Below, one piece after another: positions 35,283-43,875 of a stretch of DNA of 64,000 bases (position 1 is its first letter; every line of letters begins with the position of its first letter). The translations under genes and the position numbers were made by a program. Origin of the DNA: Bacteroidota bacterium (lineage in GTDB: Bacteria > Bacteroidota > Ignavibacteria > Kryptoniales > JAKASW01). The DNA is taken from positions 1 through 64,000 of the forward strand of contig JAJYIT010000024.1 of NCBI GenBank assembly GCA_021789975.1, written 5' to 3'. The notes beneath the pieces are model-generated. The model worked only from the letters and a program-made list of their open reading frames with translations, did not search any database and was not told the origin of the DNA.

Positions 35283-36617
35283 TCATCCTTCCCGTACCAC
35301 GATCTTCTCGAGTTCTTCGAGCGACTTGCCTTTGGTCTCGGGCATCATGCGCCAGACGAAGAAGAAGGACGGGATCATCATTATCGAGAAAAACATGAAG
35401 ACGCTGCCGCCGCCGAAACTCGTCAACGCAATTGGGAAGACGAGTCCGATTATTGCATTCATGATCCAATGTGTGAACGAGCCGAGCGCCTGACCTTTCG
35501 ACCTCACCCTGTTCGGGAATATTTCGGAAAGGAAAACCCAGATGACCGCACCCTGAGAGAAGGCGAAGAATGCTATGAAGCCGACTATGAACGCCGCAAC
35601 GCCGGTACTTCCGAAAAGTGTCTGGTCGTAATAGTGCAACGCGGCACCGGCAAGTGCGAAAAACATACCGACTGCTCCTATCAACAGCAGGGTCTTGCGT
35701 CCGAACCTATCTATGAAGAACATGGCGATGATCGTGAATATCATGTTGGTGACGCCGACAGCAACCGCTTCAAGCATCGCCGAATTCGTACTCGCACCGG
35801 CCTTCTCGAAGATCATCGGTGCATAATACATTATCACATTTATGCCCGACAACTGGTTGAACATCGCCAACAGCACAGCACACATGATCGCGAAGCTGTA
35901 TTTCTTCTGAAGGAGTTTCGTGACTCCGCTTCCAGCTTCCTCCTTCAGAGAACTGACGATTTCCGACAACTCACCCTCGACGTTCTTAGTGCCCACCGAA
36001 GTCAGGACTCCCTTCGCCTCCTCATTTCGCAATTTCTTCACCAGCCATCTTGGACTTTCGGGCACGGTAAAGAGGAGACCGAAGAATACCAGCGCGGGTA
36101 TGGCCATCACCCCGAACATCCATCTCCAGTTGTCGGGACCGACTCCGACTAAAAGGTAGTTCGAGAAAAACGCGACGAGAATTCCGAGGACGATATTGAA
36201 CTGAGCCACCGCAACGAGTCTTCCCCTCAGCCGGCCTGGAGAGATTTCAGCGATGTACATAGGTGCCATGACAGATGCAGCCCCTATTGCAAGTCCTCCG
36301 ACAAAGCGTGCAATCAGCAAAGTGTGCCATCCTGTAGCAAAAGCACACGCGAGTGCCGACACGAAATAGAGCGCCCCGCAAATTGAGAGTACCGGCCGCC
36401 TGCCGAGTATGTCGCCCGGCTTGCCGACGGCTATCGCACCGACGACGGTTCCCCATAATGCAATCGAAACCGTCACGCCTAACGTGGCGTCTGTCAGGTG
36501 AAAGTAAGTGGATATAAATGACGTGGTACCTGAAATAACCGCCGTGTCGAAACCGAAAAGAAAACTTCCCAGTGCAGACACGACCGTCGCAAACAGCAGT
36601 TTCTTGTTCAAAGTCAT
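35283..36617 (-). CDS. MFS sugar porter (xylose/glucose type)
   Basis: 444 residues with twelve predicted helices. Sugar porter signatures are present: GKPGDILGRRPVL after helix 2, RFVGGLAIGAASVMAPMYIAEISP, PESPRWL, QLSGINVIMYYAP in helix 7 and PETKGKSLEEL at the C-terminus. These proteins import hexoses or pentoses by proton symport or facilitated diffusion in the inner membrane. It lies downstream of nothing on its strand except a repeat-containing gap and is followed by hicB. A relic of a second porter's 3' end is at 43740-43875 with high similarity to this gene's last 130 bases. Confidence 0.93.
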   Translation of the reverse strand: MTLNKKLLFATVVSALGSFLFGFDTAVISGTTSFISTYFHLTDATLGVTVSIALWGTVVGAIAVGKPGDILGRRPVLSICGALYFVSALACAFATGWHTLLIARFVGGLAIGAASVMAPMYIAEISPGRLRGRLVAVAQFNIVLGILVAFFSNYLLVGVGPDNWRWMFGVMAIPALVFFGLLFTVPESPRWLVKKLRNEEAKGVLTSVGTKNVEGELSEIVSSLKEEAGSGVTKLLQKKYSFAIMCAVLLAMFNQLSGINVIMYYAPMIFEKAGASTNSAMLEAVAVGVTNMIFTIIAMFFIDRFGRKTLLLIGAVGMFFALAGAALHYYDQTLFGSTGVAAFIVGFIAFFAFSQGAVIWVFLSEIFPNRVRSKGQALGSFTHWIMNAIIGLVFPIALTSFGGGSVFMFFSIMMIPSFFFVWRMMPETKGKSLEELEKIVVREG

Positions 36618-36715
36618 CCCGGTTTAGTTTACGGAGTGAAATTTACGTGATTAGATGTATTAGAGGCAAATTCGGGTTGTGGCTCGATTCGAGATAAAAT
36701 ATCCACCGAAGCCGG

Positions 36716-36776
36716 CAATGCTCGCAAAGAAGTAATTCGAATTGATCCCCATCGCGTGCGTTGCGCCTTTGCGAGG
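36716..36776. repeat. Degenerate octamer-period palindromic element
   Basis: CTCGCAAAG (36721-36729) and CTTTGCGAG (36767-36775) are a perfect 9-bp inverted repeat. Read on the minus strand the right arm is GCAAAGGC-GCAACGCA, the same eight-base period as in the elements at 39700-39775 and 46024-46115. The left arm is decayed. It lies between divergently transcribed sugar porter and TPR genes. Confidence 0.45.
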
Positions 36777-36950
36777 AACTGGAGGCTTGAGCCTAACCAC
36801 AACGTTCCAATAATGTCGTTCGTCTCTCCTCCGGTCATTTAATCCCTCTCTTTTGTCGTTTCGTCAGAATTGTCTCTGACATCGTAGTCCGAATTCACAT
36901 CTTTCTCATGTCAAATGAACAGCATTGGATTAATAGTAAGGAGAAGAGTC

Positions 36951-37604
36951 ATGAATCACCGTTACATCATGAGCGCTTCATTGGCGGTCATTCTGTTTGC
37001 GTCGCTCTGCTATTCACAGGAATCGATCAGTGATCTAAATGCCAGGGTGGCACAGTCGCCGCACGATATGGGGGCACTACTCGCGCTTGGAATCGCATAT
37101 CACAACGAAGCGGTCGCGGGCAATAAGAAATCTGTCGATGAAGGGTTCGCCTGTCTCGACACGGTCCTCGCTCACGATCCGACAAACGCCGTCGCGCTTG
37201 CGTACCGGGGGAGTCTGTGGACCATGCGTGGCCGGGACGCGTGGTGGCCGTTCACGAAGTTGAATGACGTACACAAGGGAATCGATGAGATGGACAAGGC
37301 TGTCGACCTCGCGCCTGACAATGTTTCGGTGCGTCTTGTCCGCGGCATCAACAGCGTTCATCTTCCATCCATGTTCAAAAGGCTGGGAACAGCAATGAAA
37401 GATTTCTACTACCTGCTCAATTCCCCCGCATTCTCGCACTTCGATGCGAACCTGAAATCCACCATCTATTACTGGTCCGGTGTTGCTTACAAGCAGGACA
37501 ACCAGAGTGGGAAAGCGAAAGAGTTTTTCATGAAGGCGGTCGAGGCCGCTCCTAATTCCGACACCGGAACAGATGCGACGCAAGAACTGAAAGGCTTGTC
37601 ATGA
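36951..37604 (+). CDS. Exported TPR-type protein, first gene of the ABC exporter locus
   Basis: The ATG at 36951 has AAGGAG nine bases upstream; an ATG at 36915 is less likely. About 217 residues: signal peptide (1-24, ending CYSQE), then three to four tetratricopeptide-like helix pairs (LNARVAQSPHDMGALLALGIAYHNEA, DEGFACLDTVLAHDPTNAVALAYRGSL, MDKAVDLAPDNVSVRLVRG, YWSGVAYKQDNQSGKAKEFF). TPR proteins scaffold protein contacts, here probably in the periplasm. Its stop overlaps the start of the ABC ATPase gene (ATGA), so the two are coupled and the protein is likely part of the transporter. Confidence 0.8.
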   Translation: MNHRYIMSASLAVILFASLCYSQESISDLNARVAQSPHDMGALLALGIAYHNEAVAGNKKSVDEGFACLDTVLAHDPTNAVALAYRGSLWTMRGRDAWWPFTKLNDVHKGIDEMDKAVDLAPDNVSVRLVRGINSVHLPSMFKRLGTAMKDFYYLLNSPAFSHFDANLKSTIYYWSGVAYKQDNQSGKAKEFFMKAVEAAPNSDTGTDATQELKGLS

Positions 37605-38299
37605 GCAAAAAGGGAAACGACATGAACCCACTTGTCCAAACGAAGGAAATCATCAAGACTTACACGCTCGGCAGGACCGAAGTTCACGCCCTTCGCGGAC
37701 TCTCTTTGGATATCGAGCCGGGAGAGTTCACCGCCATTTCCGGTCCGTCGGGGAGCGGAAAGACGACTCTGCTCAATCTTCTCGGTCTCATCGATTCGCC
37801 GACATCGGGCACAGTGTTCCTGGAGGGATCTCAGGTGAAGTACAACGGCCTCACGAAGCTTCACTCCATCCGTCTCGAGAAACTCGGCTTCATTTTTCAG
37901 ACGTTCAATCTCATCCCGGTTCTCACTGCTTATGAAAATGTGGAGTATCCGCTTCTCCTTGCGAAGAAGAGCTCCCTGCAGCGGCGGGAGATGGTGGAAA
38001 AAGTACTCCGGGAAGTCAGGCTCTGGGAATTCAGGAAGCACAAACCCAACGAGCTCTCCGGCGGCCAACGCCAGCGCGTGGCAATCGCACGTGCACTTGT
38101 CAACAGGCCGAAACTCATCCTCGCGGATGAGCCGACCGCAAACATCGACTCAGCAACCGCGTCGGAGATACTCGACCTCATGCACGCGCTGAACGAGGAA
38201 GACAACGTAACCTTCCTCTTTTCGACACACGACCAGCTTGTCATGCAGCACGCAAGGCGAATAGTGAAGCTGCATGACGGAGTGATCATCCGTGACTAA
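37601..38299 (+). CDS. ABC transporter ATPase of the LolD/MacB type
   Basis: 232 residues from the overlapping ATG at 37601; an ATG at 37622 preceded by AAAGGGAAA is an equally good start. All ABC motifs are present: Walker A GPSGSGKTTL, Q-loop FIFQTFN, signature LSGGQRQR, Walker B LILADEPT and H-loop STHDQ. The sequence LLGLIDSPTSGTVFLEG is typical of the LolD/MacB/FtsE group, which drives mechanotransmission by FtsX-type permeases rather than membrane-spanning substrate transport. A 66-bp repeat element lies between this gene and the permease. Confidence 0.93.
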   Translation: MSKKGNDMNPLVQTKEIIKTYTLGRTEVHALRGLSLDIEPGEFTAISGPSGSGKTTLLNLLGLIDSPTSGTVFLEGSQVKYNGLTKLHSIRLEKLGFIFQTFNLIPVLTAYENVEYPLLLAKKSSLQRREMVEKVLREVRLWEFRKHKPNELSGGQRQRVAIARALVNRPKLILADEPTANIDSATASEILDLMHALNEEDNVTFLFSTHDQLVMQHARRIVKLHDGVIIRD

Positions 38300-38328
38300 C
38301 ACCTTCGGTAAAAATAGAAAGAGTTATG

Positions 38329-38394
38329 AACCACATAGACACATAGAAAACATAGAAGACAAATTATTATGTGACCTATGTACCTATGTGTTTT
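38329..38394. repeat. Imperfect palindrome with CACATAG octamer tract
   Basis: CCACATAGACACATAG on the left is mirrored by CTATGTACCTATGTG on the right, about 30 bp apart; arms of about 18 bp have three mismatches. The arm has an eight-base period (ACATAGAC-ACATAG). It lies in the 130-bp gap between ATPase and permease genes and can fold into a long hairpin in the mRNA. Confidence 0.6.
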
Positions 38395-38432
38395 ATTTCT
38401 TGATCTTGGCTCTGCCGAGTTAGGAGAAATCT

Positions 38433-39659
38433 ATGTCTAATTTCATGAGACTTTCCTTCAAGAACGTATTCCGAAACCGCCGGCGGACGGCCATAACCGG
38501 TCTCGTACTGGTGTTCGGTGCGACGGCACTCATATTGGCAGGCGGATTCATCGCTTACAGTTTCAGGGGGCTGAGCGAATCGACGATACACGGCGAGCTT
38601 GGACACATCCAGCTCTTCAATAAAGAATATCTTCTTCATGAGGAAGACCGTCCGCTTGAGCTCGGTCTCGATAGCGCTGATGCGATGAAGAAGAAAATCA
38701 TGATGGTAGACCACGTGCGCTTCACCATGGCACGCATTGACTTCATGGGTCTGATATCCAACGGCGACAAGTCCGAAGCGTTTCTCGGCCGCGGCGTCGA
38801 ACCCGACAAGGAGCTGAAACTCTCCGACCTCGGTCTCAACATGGATAGGGGACAATTCCTCGATCAGGATCCGTCGGATATGAAGGACAATCAGGTGGTG
38901 CTTGCAAGTGGCTTGGCCAAAACCATGAAGGCTAAGCTCGGCGATTACCTGACGCTTATGACGACGATGTCGACCGGCGCGTTGAACGCGTTGGATGTCA
39001 AAGTGGTCGGAGTCTATTCGACGGGTATCCCCGAATATGACGAACGGGCGCTCATGGTGGACCTGAATACGGCGCAGCAGATACTCAATTCTAAGAAAGT
39101 CACAAAGCTTGTCGTTGTGCTCGACCAAACGGATGAGACGACCAAAGTAGCAGCACAGCTCGAAAGAATGTTTCCGAATGTCACGGCAAAGCGCTGGTTT
39201 GATCTTGCTACGTTCTACAATTCTGTCGTCAGGCTCTACAATGCCATTTTCGGTTTTCTCGGCATCATCATATTTGTCATCGTGGTCCTCAGCAGCTCCA
39301 ATACGATGATGATGTCGATCTTCGAGCGGACAAAGGGGATCGGCACACAACTGGCAGTCGGCACATCTCGCCCCCGGCTGATGCTGAACTTTGTTTGCGA
39401 AGGGCTGATCATAGGAGTACTCGGTGCTTTGCTCGGACTCGCGATTGCATACGGACTTTCGGTATTGATAAACAACTCAAACATCATGATGCCCGCGCCT
39501 CCCGGCAGAACTACGGGATATCCGCTCCTCGTAGACACGGTACCGATGTTGTTTGCCGGCGTATTCGTTTTGATGTCGCTGACAACAGTGGTGTCTTCGG
39601 TTATCCCAGCATTCAAGGCATCGCGGCTGAAGATCGTCGATGCACTCGGACACATTTAG
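38433..39659 (+). CDS. FtsX/LolE-type ABC permease
   Basis: 408 residues. One helix near the N-terminus (about 20-42; ITGLVLVFGATALILAGGF), a periplasmic MacB_PCD-like domain (about 45-265) and three C-terminal helices (about 275-300, 318-345, 370-392) with the FtsX signature around IFERTKGIGTQLAVGTSRP. It starts with an AGGAG site. Together with the ATPase it forms a type VII (MacB-like) ABC transporter. In LolCDE this architecture extracts lipoproteins from the inner membrane, and a LolA-like protein gene follows, so an extraction role is plausible. Confidence 0.9.
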   Translation: MSNFMRLSFKNVFRNRRRTAITGLVLVFGATALILAGGFIAYSFRGLSESTIHGELGHIQLFNKEYLLHEEDRPLELGLDSADAMKKKIMMVDHVRFTMARIDFMGLISNGDKSEAFLGRGVEPDKELKLSDLGLNMDRGQFLDQDPSDMKDNQVVLASGLAKTMKAKLGDYLTLMTTMSTGALNALDVKVVGVYSTGIPEYDERALMVDLNTAQQILNSKKVTKLVVVLDQTDETTKVAAQLERMFPNVTAKRWFDLATFYNSVVRLYNAIFGFLGIIIFVIVVLSSSNTMMMSIFERTKGIGTQLAVGTSRPRLMLNFVCEGLIIGVLGALLGLAIAYGLSVLINNSNIMMPAPPGRTTGYPLLVDTVPMLFAGVFVLMSLTTVVSSVIPAFKASRLKIVDALGHI

Positions 39660-39699
39660 TTGATAGTGCATATAGTTTGTTCAATGCATGCCGAAAGAT

Positions 39700-39775
39700 T
39701 TTACGGCAAAGACGCGAAGGCGCAAGGGTTCCAAACCGACAACCTATCATTGCGTCTCGGTGACTCTGCGGTGAA
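39700..39775. repeat. Imperfect palindrome with GCAAAGAC octamer tract
   Basis: Left arm TTTACGGCAAAGACGCGAAG and following GCGCAAGG (39700-39728) pairs with the right arm at 39748-39775 (TTGCGTCTCGGTGACTCTGC): 19 of 28 positions complement. The left arm has an eight-base period (GCAAAGAC-GCGAAGGC-GCAAGG). It fills the gap between permease and LolA-like gene. Confidence 0.6.
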
Positions 39776-39823
39776 GAAGTCAGTTCAATTCACATACGTC
39801 GAATGATAAAGAAGGAAAGTCCG

Positions 39824-40579
39824 ATGACCAAAACAATCGCAGCGTTACTGACCATGACCTTTTTGATTCCACCCTTCATCGAAACCTATGCGCAAGACAA
39901 ATCCGATAACCTTTCCGCAGAACAGATACTCCAGCAGTCCGATATAAGCCGCAACGGCTGGAATTCGTATTTCGTCCACACGACCATCGAGAACTTTGTG
40001 GACGGCAGGAAAGATGACGTAGGCCGCTTCGACGTTATGATCAACGGGTCGAACAAGACACTGGTGAAGTTCCTGAATCCGGATGAGAAAGGCGAGTACC
40101 TGTTGATGGTGGACAACGACATGTGGATCTATATGCCCGACACGAGAAAACCGATCCGCATTACGCCTCTTCAGCGATTGATGGGAGATGCGTCAAACGG
40201 TGACGTTGCCCGGACAAGATATGCAGAAGATTATTCCGCGACATTTTTACGAGACGAAGTTTTGGACAGGACGCCATGCTACGTGCTCGACCTGAAGGCC
40301 AAACGGGACGGTGCGACATACAACCACATTGTTTACTGGGTAGCAAAGGGCACGGACAGGCCGAAGCGGGCAGAAATCTATCTTACTTCCGGTAAGCATT
40401 ACAAGAGTATAGACTTCGACAAATATGAAAAAGTGAATGGAAGGGTACTTCTAACACAGATGACCATCACCGACAGGCTTCGCAACGGGCGTACCACCAT
40501 CATGAAGTACGATTCTTATGCTCCCAAGAATTTCCCCGAAAAGTATTTCAACAAAGATTACCTGGAGAACCTTCGATGA
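39824..40579 (+). CDS. Outer membrane lipoprotein-sorting-like (LolA-fold) periplasmic protein
   Basis: The ATG at 39824 has GGAAAG upstream; 251 residues. Signal peptide 1-23 (ETYAQ). The rest matches the LolA-like family often annotated as outer membrane lipoprotein-sorting protein: SADEILQQSD-like start (AEQILQQSDISR), strands such as RFDVMINGSNKTLVKFLNPDEKGEYLLMVDNDMWIYMP broken into a half-barrel, LMGDASNGDVARTRYAEDYSA, and YNHIVYWVAKGTDRPKRAEIYL. LolA folds are half-barrels that carry lipid-modified or lipid cargo across the periplasm. Its stop overlaps the start of the barrel gene (ATGA). It probably receives cargo from the upstream ABC permease. Confidence 0.85.
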   Translation: MTKTIAALLTMTFLIPPFIETYAQDKSDNLSAEQILQQSDISRNGWNSYFVHTTIENFVDGRKDDVGRFDVMINGSNKTLVKFLNPDEKGEYLLMVDNDMWIYMPDTRKPIRITPLQRLMGDASNGDVARTRYAEDYSATFLRDEVLDRTPCYVLDLKAKRDGATYNHIVYWVAKGTDRPKRAEIYLTSGKHYKSIDFDKYEKVNGRVLLTQMTITDRLRNGRTTIMKYDSYAPKNFPEKYFNKDYLENLR

Positions 40580-41859
40580 GCTCGCGATGCGTCACTGTCT
40601 TCATCGCGGCAGCAATTATCGCAGCTCCGTTTCCGGTTCGATCCCAGGGGCTTGATTACAGGGTATCAATCATCGATGAAGGCTCGCTCAGCAAGATCAA
40701 CGAAGAGACTCCGATCAATTATAAAAACACGGTTCTCCCACAACCCTCCGCGGCGAACATCGCAACCTCGAATTTGTTCCTGGGCTTCGGAGGATTATCA
40801 ACATCGCTGAACCTGTCCGCAGGCGCCGACAATTTGCAGTCGCCGAACTTCTCGTATGCCATCCGCGAGCTGTCATTTGACTATTCGCTCTCAGACGCGA
40901 TGGACATCACCGTCGGCAAGAAGATTCTGAAGTGGGGACCCGGCTACGCTTTTAATCCAACCGGAGTGGTCGAACCGCAGAGATCCCCCTCCGATCCGTC
41001 TGACAGGCTCAGCCAAAATGAAGGACAGAATCTTGTGTCGGTCGAATACTTTGCCGGAAGGAGCTCAATGACGTTTGTCTACGTCAATGACAGTCGGGTC
41101 GCCTCCTGGAAATTATATCGTGGAACGCAGCAATTCGCCTTCCGTGCCTATACAAATTTGTCGCGTTACGACCTGTCATTTATCGGAGATTACATAGAAG
41201 GCGACAGGCTGGAGTTAGGCGGCAACTGGTCGTATGTCATCGGTGACAACCTCGAACTTCACGCTGAATTCCTCGGAAAACAAGGGTCATCGTCGCTGTA
41301 CCATGAAGCACTCTCAATGGACAACGACCAGAAGATTTATTCATCATTTCCATACACGGCGTTATACGACAATTCACGGCGCGTCTTTTACAAGGTTCTT
41401 CTGGGCGGACAAATTACTTTTGACAACGGCATCAACACAGCAATCGAGTTTTACCGCGATACCGAAGGCCTCTCCGCCGCTCAATGGAAAAGGTGGATGG
41501 AGTTTGTTAAGTTTCAGAGTGGCATACAGCGTGGTATTATACAGGTGGCTCAGGATCTCGTCGCGCCTTCGCGCTACAACCTCCTCTGGGCCTTGCAGAC
41601 ACTTTCTCCCAGGGGAGCCATGCAAGATTATCTGTTCGGACGTGAATACTGGGGTGTCGATCGCTGGGGTATCGAGCTCATTCAATTTGTCAATGCGCAG
41701 GATATGAGTGCGGTGATCATCCCCACGTTATTGTTCAGGATTTCGGACAATTTGTCCTCGTACGGACGACTGACGGTCTTCACAGGCAAGAGCGATTCGG
41801 AATTTGGTGCGCTCTTCTACAAAGCGACGTTCAACCTCGGCATCCGGGCGCAGCTGTGA
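40576..41859 (+). CDS. Outer-membrane beta-barrel protein of the export locus
   Basis: 427 residues: signal peptide (1-23, ending VRSQG) and a sequence of alternating hydrophobic strands with short turns, for example LSFDYSLSDAMDITVGKKILKW, FVYVNDSRVAS, LELGGNWSYVIGDNLELHAE and a last strand NLGIRAQL. This is the pattern of a 16- to 18-strand porin-like barrel. I do not recognise a specific family. Because it is translationally coupled to the LolA-like gene before it and to the kinase gene after it (GTGA overlap), it is probably the outer-membrane end of the same system, or the acceptor for its cargo. Confidence 0.7.
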   Translation: MSSRCVTVFIAAAIIAAPFPVRSQGLDYRVSIIDEGSLSKINEETPINYKNTVLPQPSAANIATSNLFLGFGGLSTSLNLSAGADNLQSPNFSYAIRELSFDYSLSDAMDITVGKKILKWGPGYAFNPTGVVEPQRSPSDPSDRLSQNEGQNLVSVEYFAGRSSMTFVYVNDSRVASWKLYRGTQQFAFRAYTNLSRYDLSFIGDYIEGDRLELGGNWSYVIGDNLELHAEFLGKQGSSSLYHEALSMDNDQKIYSSFPYTALYDNSRRVFYKVLLGGQITFDNGINTAIEFYRDTEGLSAAQWKRWMEFVKFQSGIQRGIIQVAQDLVAPSRYNLLWALQTLSPRGAMQDYLFGREYWGVDRWGIELIQFVNAQDMSAVIIPTLLFRISDNLSSYGRLTVFTGKSDSEFGALFYKATFNLGIRAQL

Positions 41860-42890
41860 ACAAACGTCATTTCTTGCTGACCTTCATGGTAGATGGCTTG
41901 ATAACCGTTGTTGTCACTGTCGGACTCTCATATAACGATCCTACCCACTGGATGCAGTATTTGTACAGTGCCTTCATCTTTGCCAACTGTATCGGCTTAA
42001 GCATCGTCTCAATTGTCACTTATGTCGGTCCTGCTTGTGACCGAGCCCCCATCATAGTGCAGATCGGCTGCTACCTCGGGTTGTTTCTGATTGGCGGCCT
42101 TGTTGGCACCGAAGCAGCAATTCTCATCTTTCGATATGTGTTTGGTATTGCGTTTGATGCGGCGAGTCACCTTCGCACTATCAGGTTCAATCTTATCCTC
42201 GCCGTAATTTTCGGAAGCGCTGCTTCCTTGTATTTCTCGCTCAGGGAACGAGCACAGCAACTCCGTATCGCGCTGAAAGAGAAGGAACTCAGCGAGGAAC
42301 GCCTCACCCGTCTCAAGACTAAAGCCGAACTGGAGGCGTTGCAGACAAAAGTCAATCCCCATTTTCTTTTCAACACGCTGAACTCAATTGCGAGTTTGAT
42401 TTCTGAGAATCCGAAAGCCGCAGAGGAAACAGTTGAGAGACTCTCCGAGCTTTTCCGACATTCACTCAAGCACAGTGAGAAGAGCACCGTTACGCTGTCT
42501 GAAGAGCTTGAGCTGATCCGGACATATCTGGAAATCGAGAAAGTCAGACTTGGCGACAGGTTGAGGTACGATGTGAAGTGCGAAGAGACCGTCCGGGAAG
42601 TGGATCTGCCCGGGATGCTCATTCAGCCGCTCGTGGAGAACAGCATCAAACACGGAATTGCGCCATCAATTGAAGGTGGAGAGATCACAGTCGATGCGAG
42701 AGAAGTGAATGAGAGTTGCGTAATAACCGTCAGTGATACAGGTAAGGGCTTTGAAAGACCCGCTGATTCCGATGGCTTCGGCTTGAGAAGCATTGAGGAC
42801 AGGCTGAGACTCATTTACCGGGAAAGGGCGAAGCTGGAGATTGTACAAAACGGACATTGCGAAATTACTATTACCATTCCGCTGCGGTAG
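41856..42890 (+). CDS. LytS/YehU-type membrane sensor histidine kinase
   Basis: 344 residues beginning with a GTG that overlaps the barrel gene stop. Four membrane helices (about 7-25, 36-57, 66-95, 111-127) are joined by a coiled coil (about 128-165, rich in E/K/R/L) to a His_kinase domain with phospho-acceptor His169 (KVNPHFLFNTLNSI) and an HATPase domain (LVENSIKHGI, DTGKGF, GFGLRSIEDRL). Kinases of this group pair with LytTR regulators. The regulator gene follows after 9 bp. The short sensor suggests it detects a signal in or near the membrane, such as the state of the neighbouring export system. Confidence 0.92.
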   Translation: MNKRHFLLTFMVDGLITVVVTVGLSYNDPTHWMQYLYSAFIFANCIGLSIVSIVTYVGPACDRAPIIVQIGCYLGLFLIGGLVGTEAAILIFRYVFGIAFDAASHLRTIRFNLILAVIFGSAASLYFSLRERAQQLRIALKEKELSEERLTRLKTKAELEALQTKVNPHFLFNTLNSIASLISENPKAAEETVERLSELFRHSLKHSEKSTVTLSEELELIRTYLEIEKVRLGDRLRYDVKCEETVREVDLPGMLIQPLVENSIKHGIAPSIEGGEITVDAREVNESCVITVSDTGKGFERPADSDGFGLRSIEDRLRLIYRERAKLEIVQNGHCEITITIPLR

Positions 42891-42899
42891 AGGCTGAGA

Positions 42900-43646
42900 A
42901 TGAATCTCCGGGCCATGATCATCGATGATGAGGAGCTTGCGCGAAAACGTCTTCGTAAGATGCTGAAGAAATATGAGGAAGAGGTTGAGATAATCGGCGA
43001 AGCAAGAAATGGAGAAGAGGCAGTTGAAAGGATCAACTCTGCCCGACCGGATGTTATCTTCCTCGACGTTCAAATGCCCGGGTTCGACGGGTTTGAAGTT
43101 GTGCGCCGTTTGAAATCGAAACCGCATATAGTGTTCGCGACAGCATACGATGAATTTGCACTGAAGGCATTCGAGGAGAACACGGTGGACTATCTTCTGA
43201 AGCCTATCGAAGAACGCCGGCTCGACAAGGCGATCGATAAGCTCCGTCAGTTGTTTGATGCGCATCAGTTGCACCTCGATAGAAATGTGGAACGGCTTCT
43301 TGCCCGACTCGCCTCAGCGCCTCTGAAACGGCTGCAGGTAAAAGTGGGTGACAGGATAGTCCTCGTTGAATGTGAAGATATTGTGTATTTCGAAGCAAGG
43401 GACAAGTACACTTACATGCACACTGCGGACCAGGAATATATTCTCGATCTCACTCTGGCGGAACTAGAGTCCAAGCTGGAGGCTGCGGATTTCGTTAGGA
43501 TCCATCGCTCCGCAATCATAAACGTCAAGCATATTCTCGAGTTGGTAAAATGGTTCGGCGGAAAATACAAGGTGAAACTCAAAGACGGGAACAAGACGGA
43601 GCTCATAGTCAGCCGGGGATATGTAGATAGAATCCACAGGTTGTGA
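42900..43646 (+). CDS. LytTR-family response regulator
   Basis: 248 residues: a receiver (1-120) with acidic pair IDDEE at 8-12, acceptor Asp56 (VIFLDVQMPG), and KPI, followed by a LytTR DNA-binding domain (about 145-245; VKVGDRIVLVECEDIVYFEARDKYTYMH, FVRIHRSAIINVKHI). LytTR proteins bind direct repeats upstream of envelope, exopolymer or transporter genes. It is the last gene of the seven-gene locus and is expected to control it; no LytTR-type direct repeat was identified upstream of 36951 by eye. Confidence 0.93.
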   Translation: MNLRAMIIDDEELARKRLRKMLKKYEEEVEIIGEARNGEEAVERINSARPDVIFLDVQMPGFDGFEVVRRLKSKPHIVFATAYDEFALKAFEENTVDYLLKPIEERRLDKAIDKLRQLFDAHQLHLDRNVERLLARLASAPLKRLQVKVGDRIVLVECEDIVYFEARDKYTYMHTADQEYILDLTLAELESKLEAADFVRIHRSAIINVKHILELVKWFGGKYKVKLKDGNKTELIVSRGYVDRIHRL

Positions 43647-43739
43647 GGATCTTGGTGGATGGTGCAAGAAGGTGACTCGGCCTCTCTAAACTGCGTGGCT
43701 GAAGCAATGGCGTTTAGAGAGTGGGACGGGGAGTAAGTT

Positions 43740-43875
43740 CTACGCTTCCCGTACCACGATCTTCTCAAGCTCTTCGAGCGACTTGCCTTTGGTCTCAGGC
43801 ATCATGCGCCATACAAAGAAGAAGAACGGAATCACCATTATCGCGAAAAACATGAAGGCGCTGCCGCCGCTAGCA
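43740..43875 (-). pseudogene. Relic 3' end of a second sugar porter gene
   Basis: The minus-strand frame ending at TAG (43742-43740) reads FMFFAIMVIPFFFFVWRMMP and then ETKGKSLEELEKIVVREA, the last 40 or so residues of a sugar porter. The DNA is about 90% identical by eye to 35288-35415, the 3' end of the intact porter. There is no upstream continuation; the frame dissolves at about 43875. It is therefore a remnant of a deleted or incompletely duplicated transporter gene. Confidence 0.85.
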
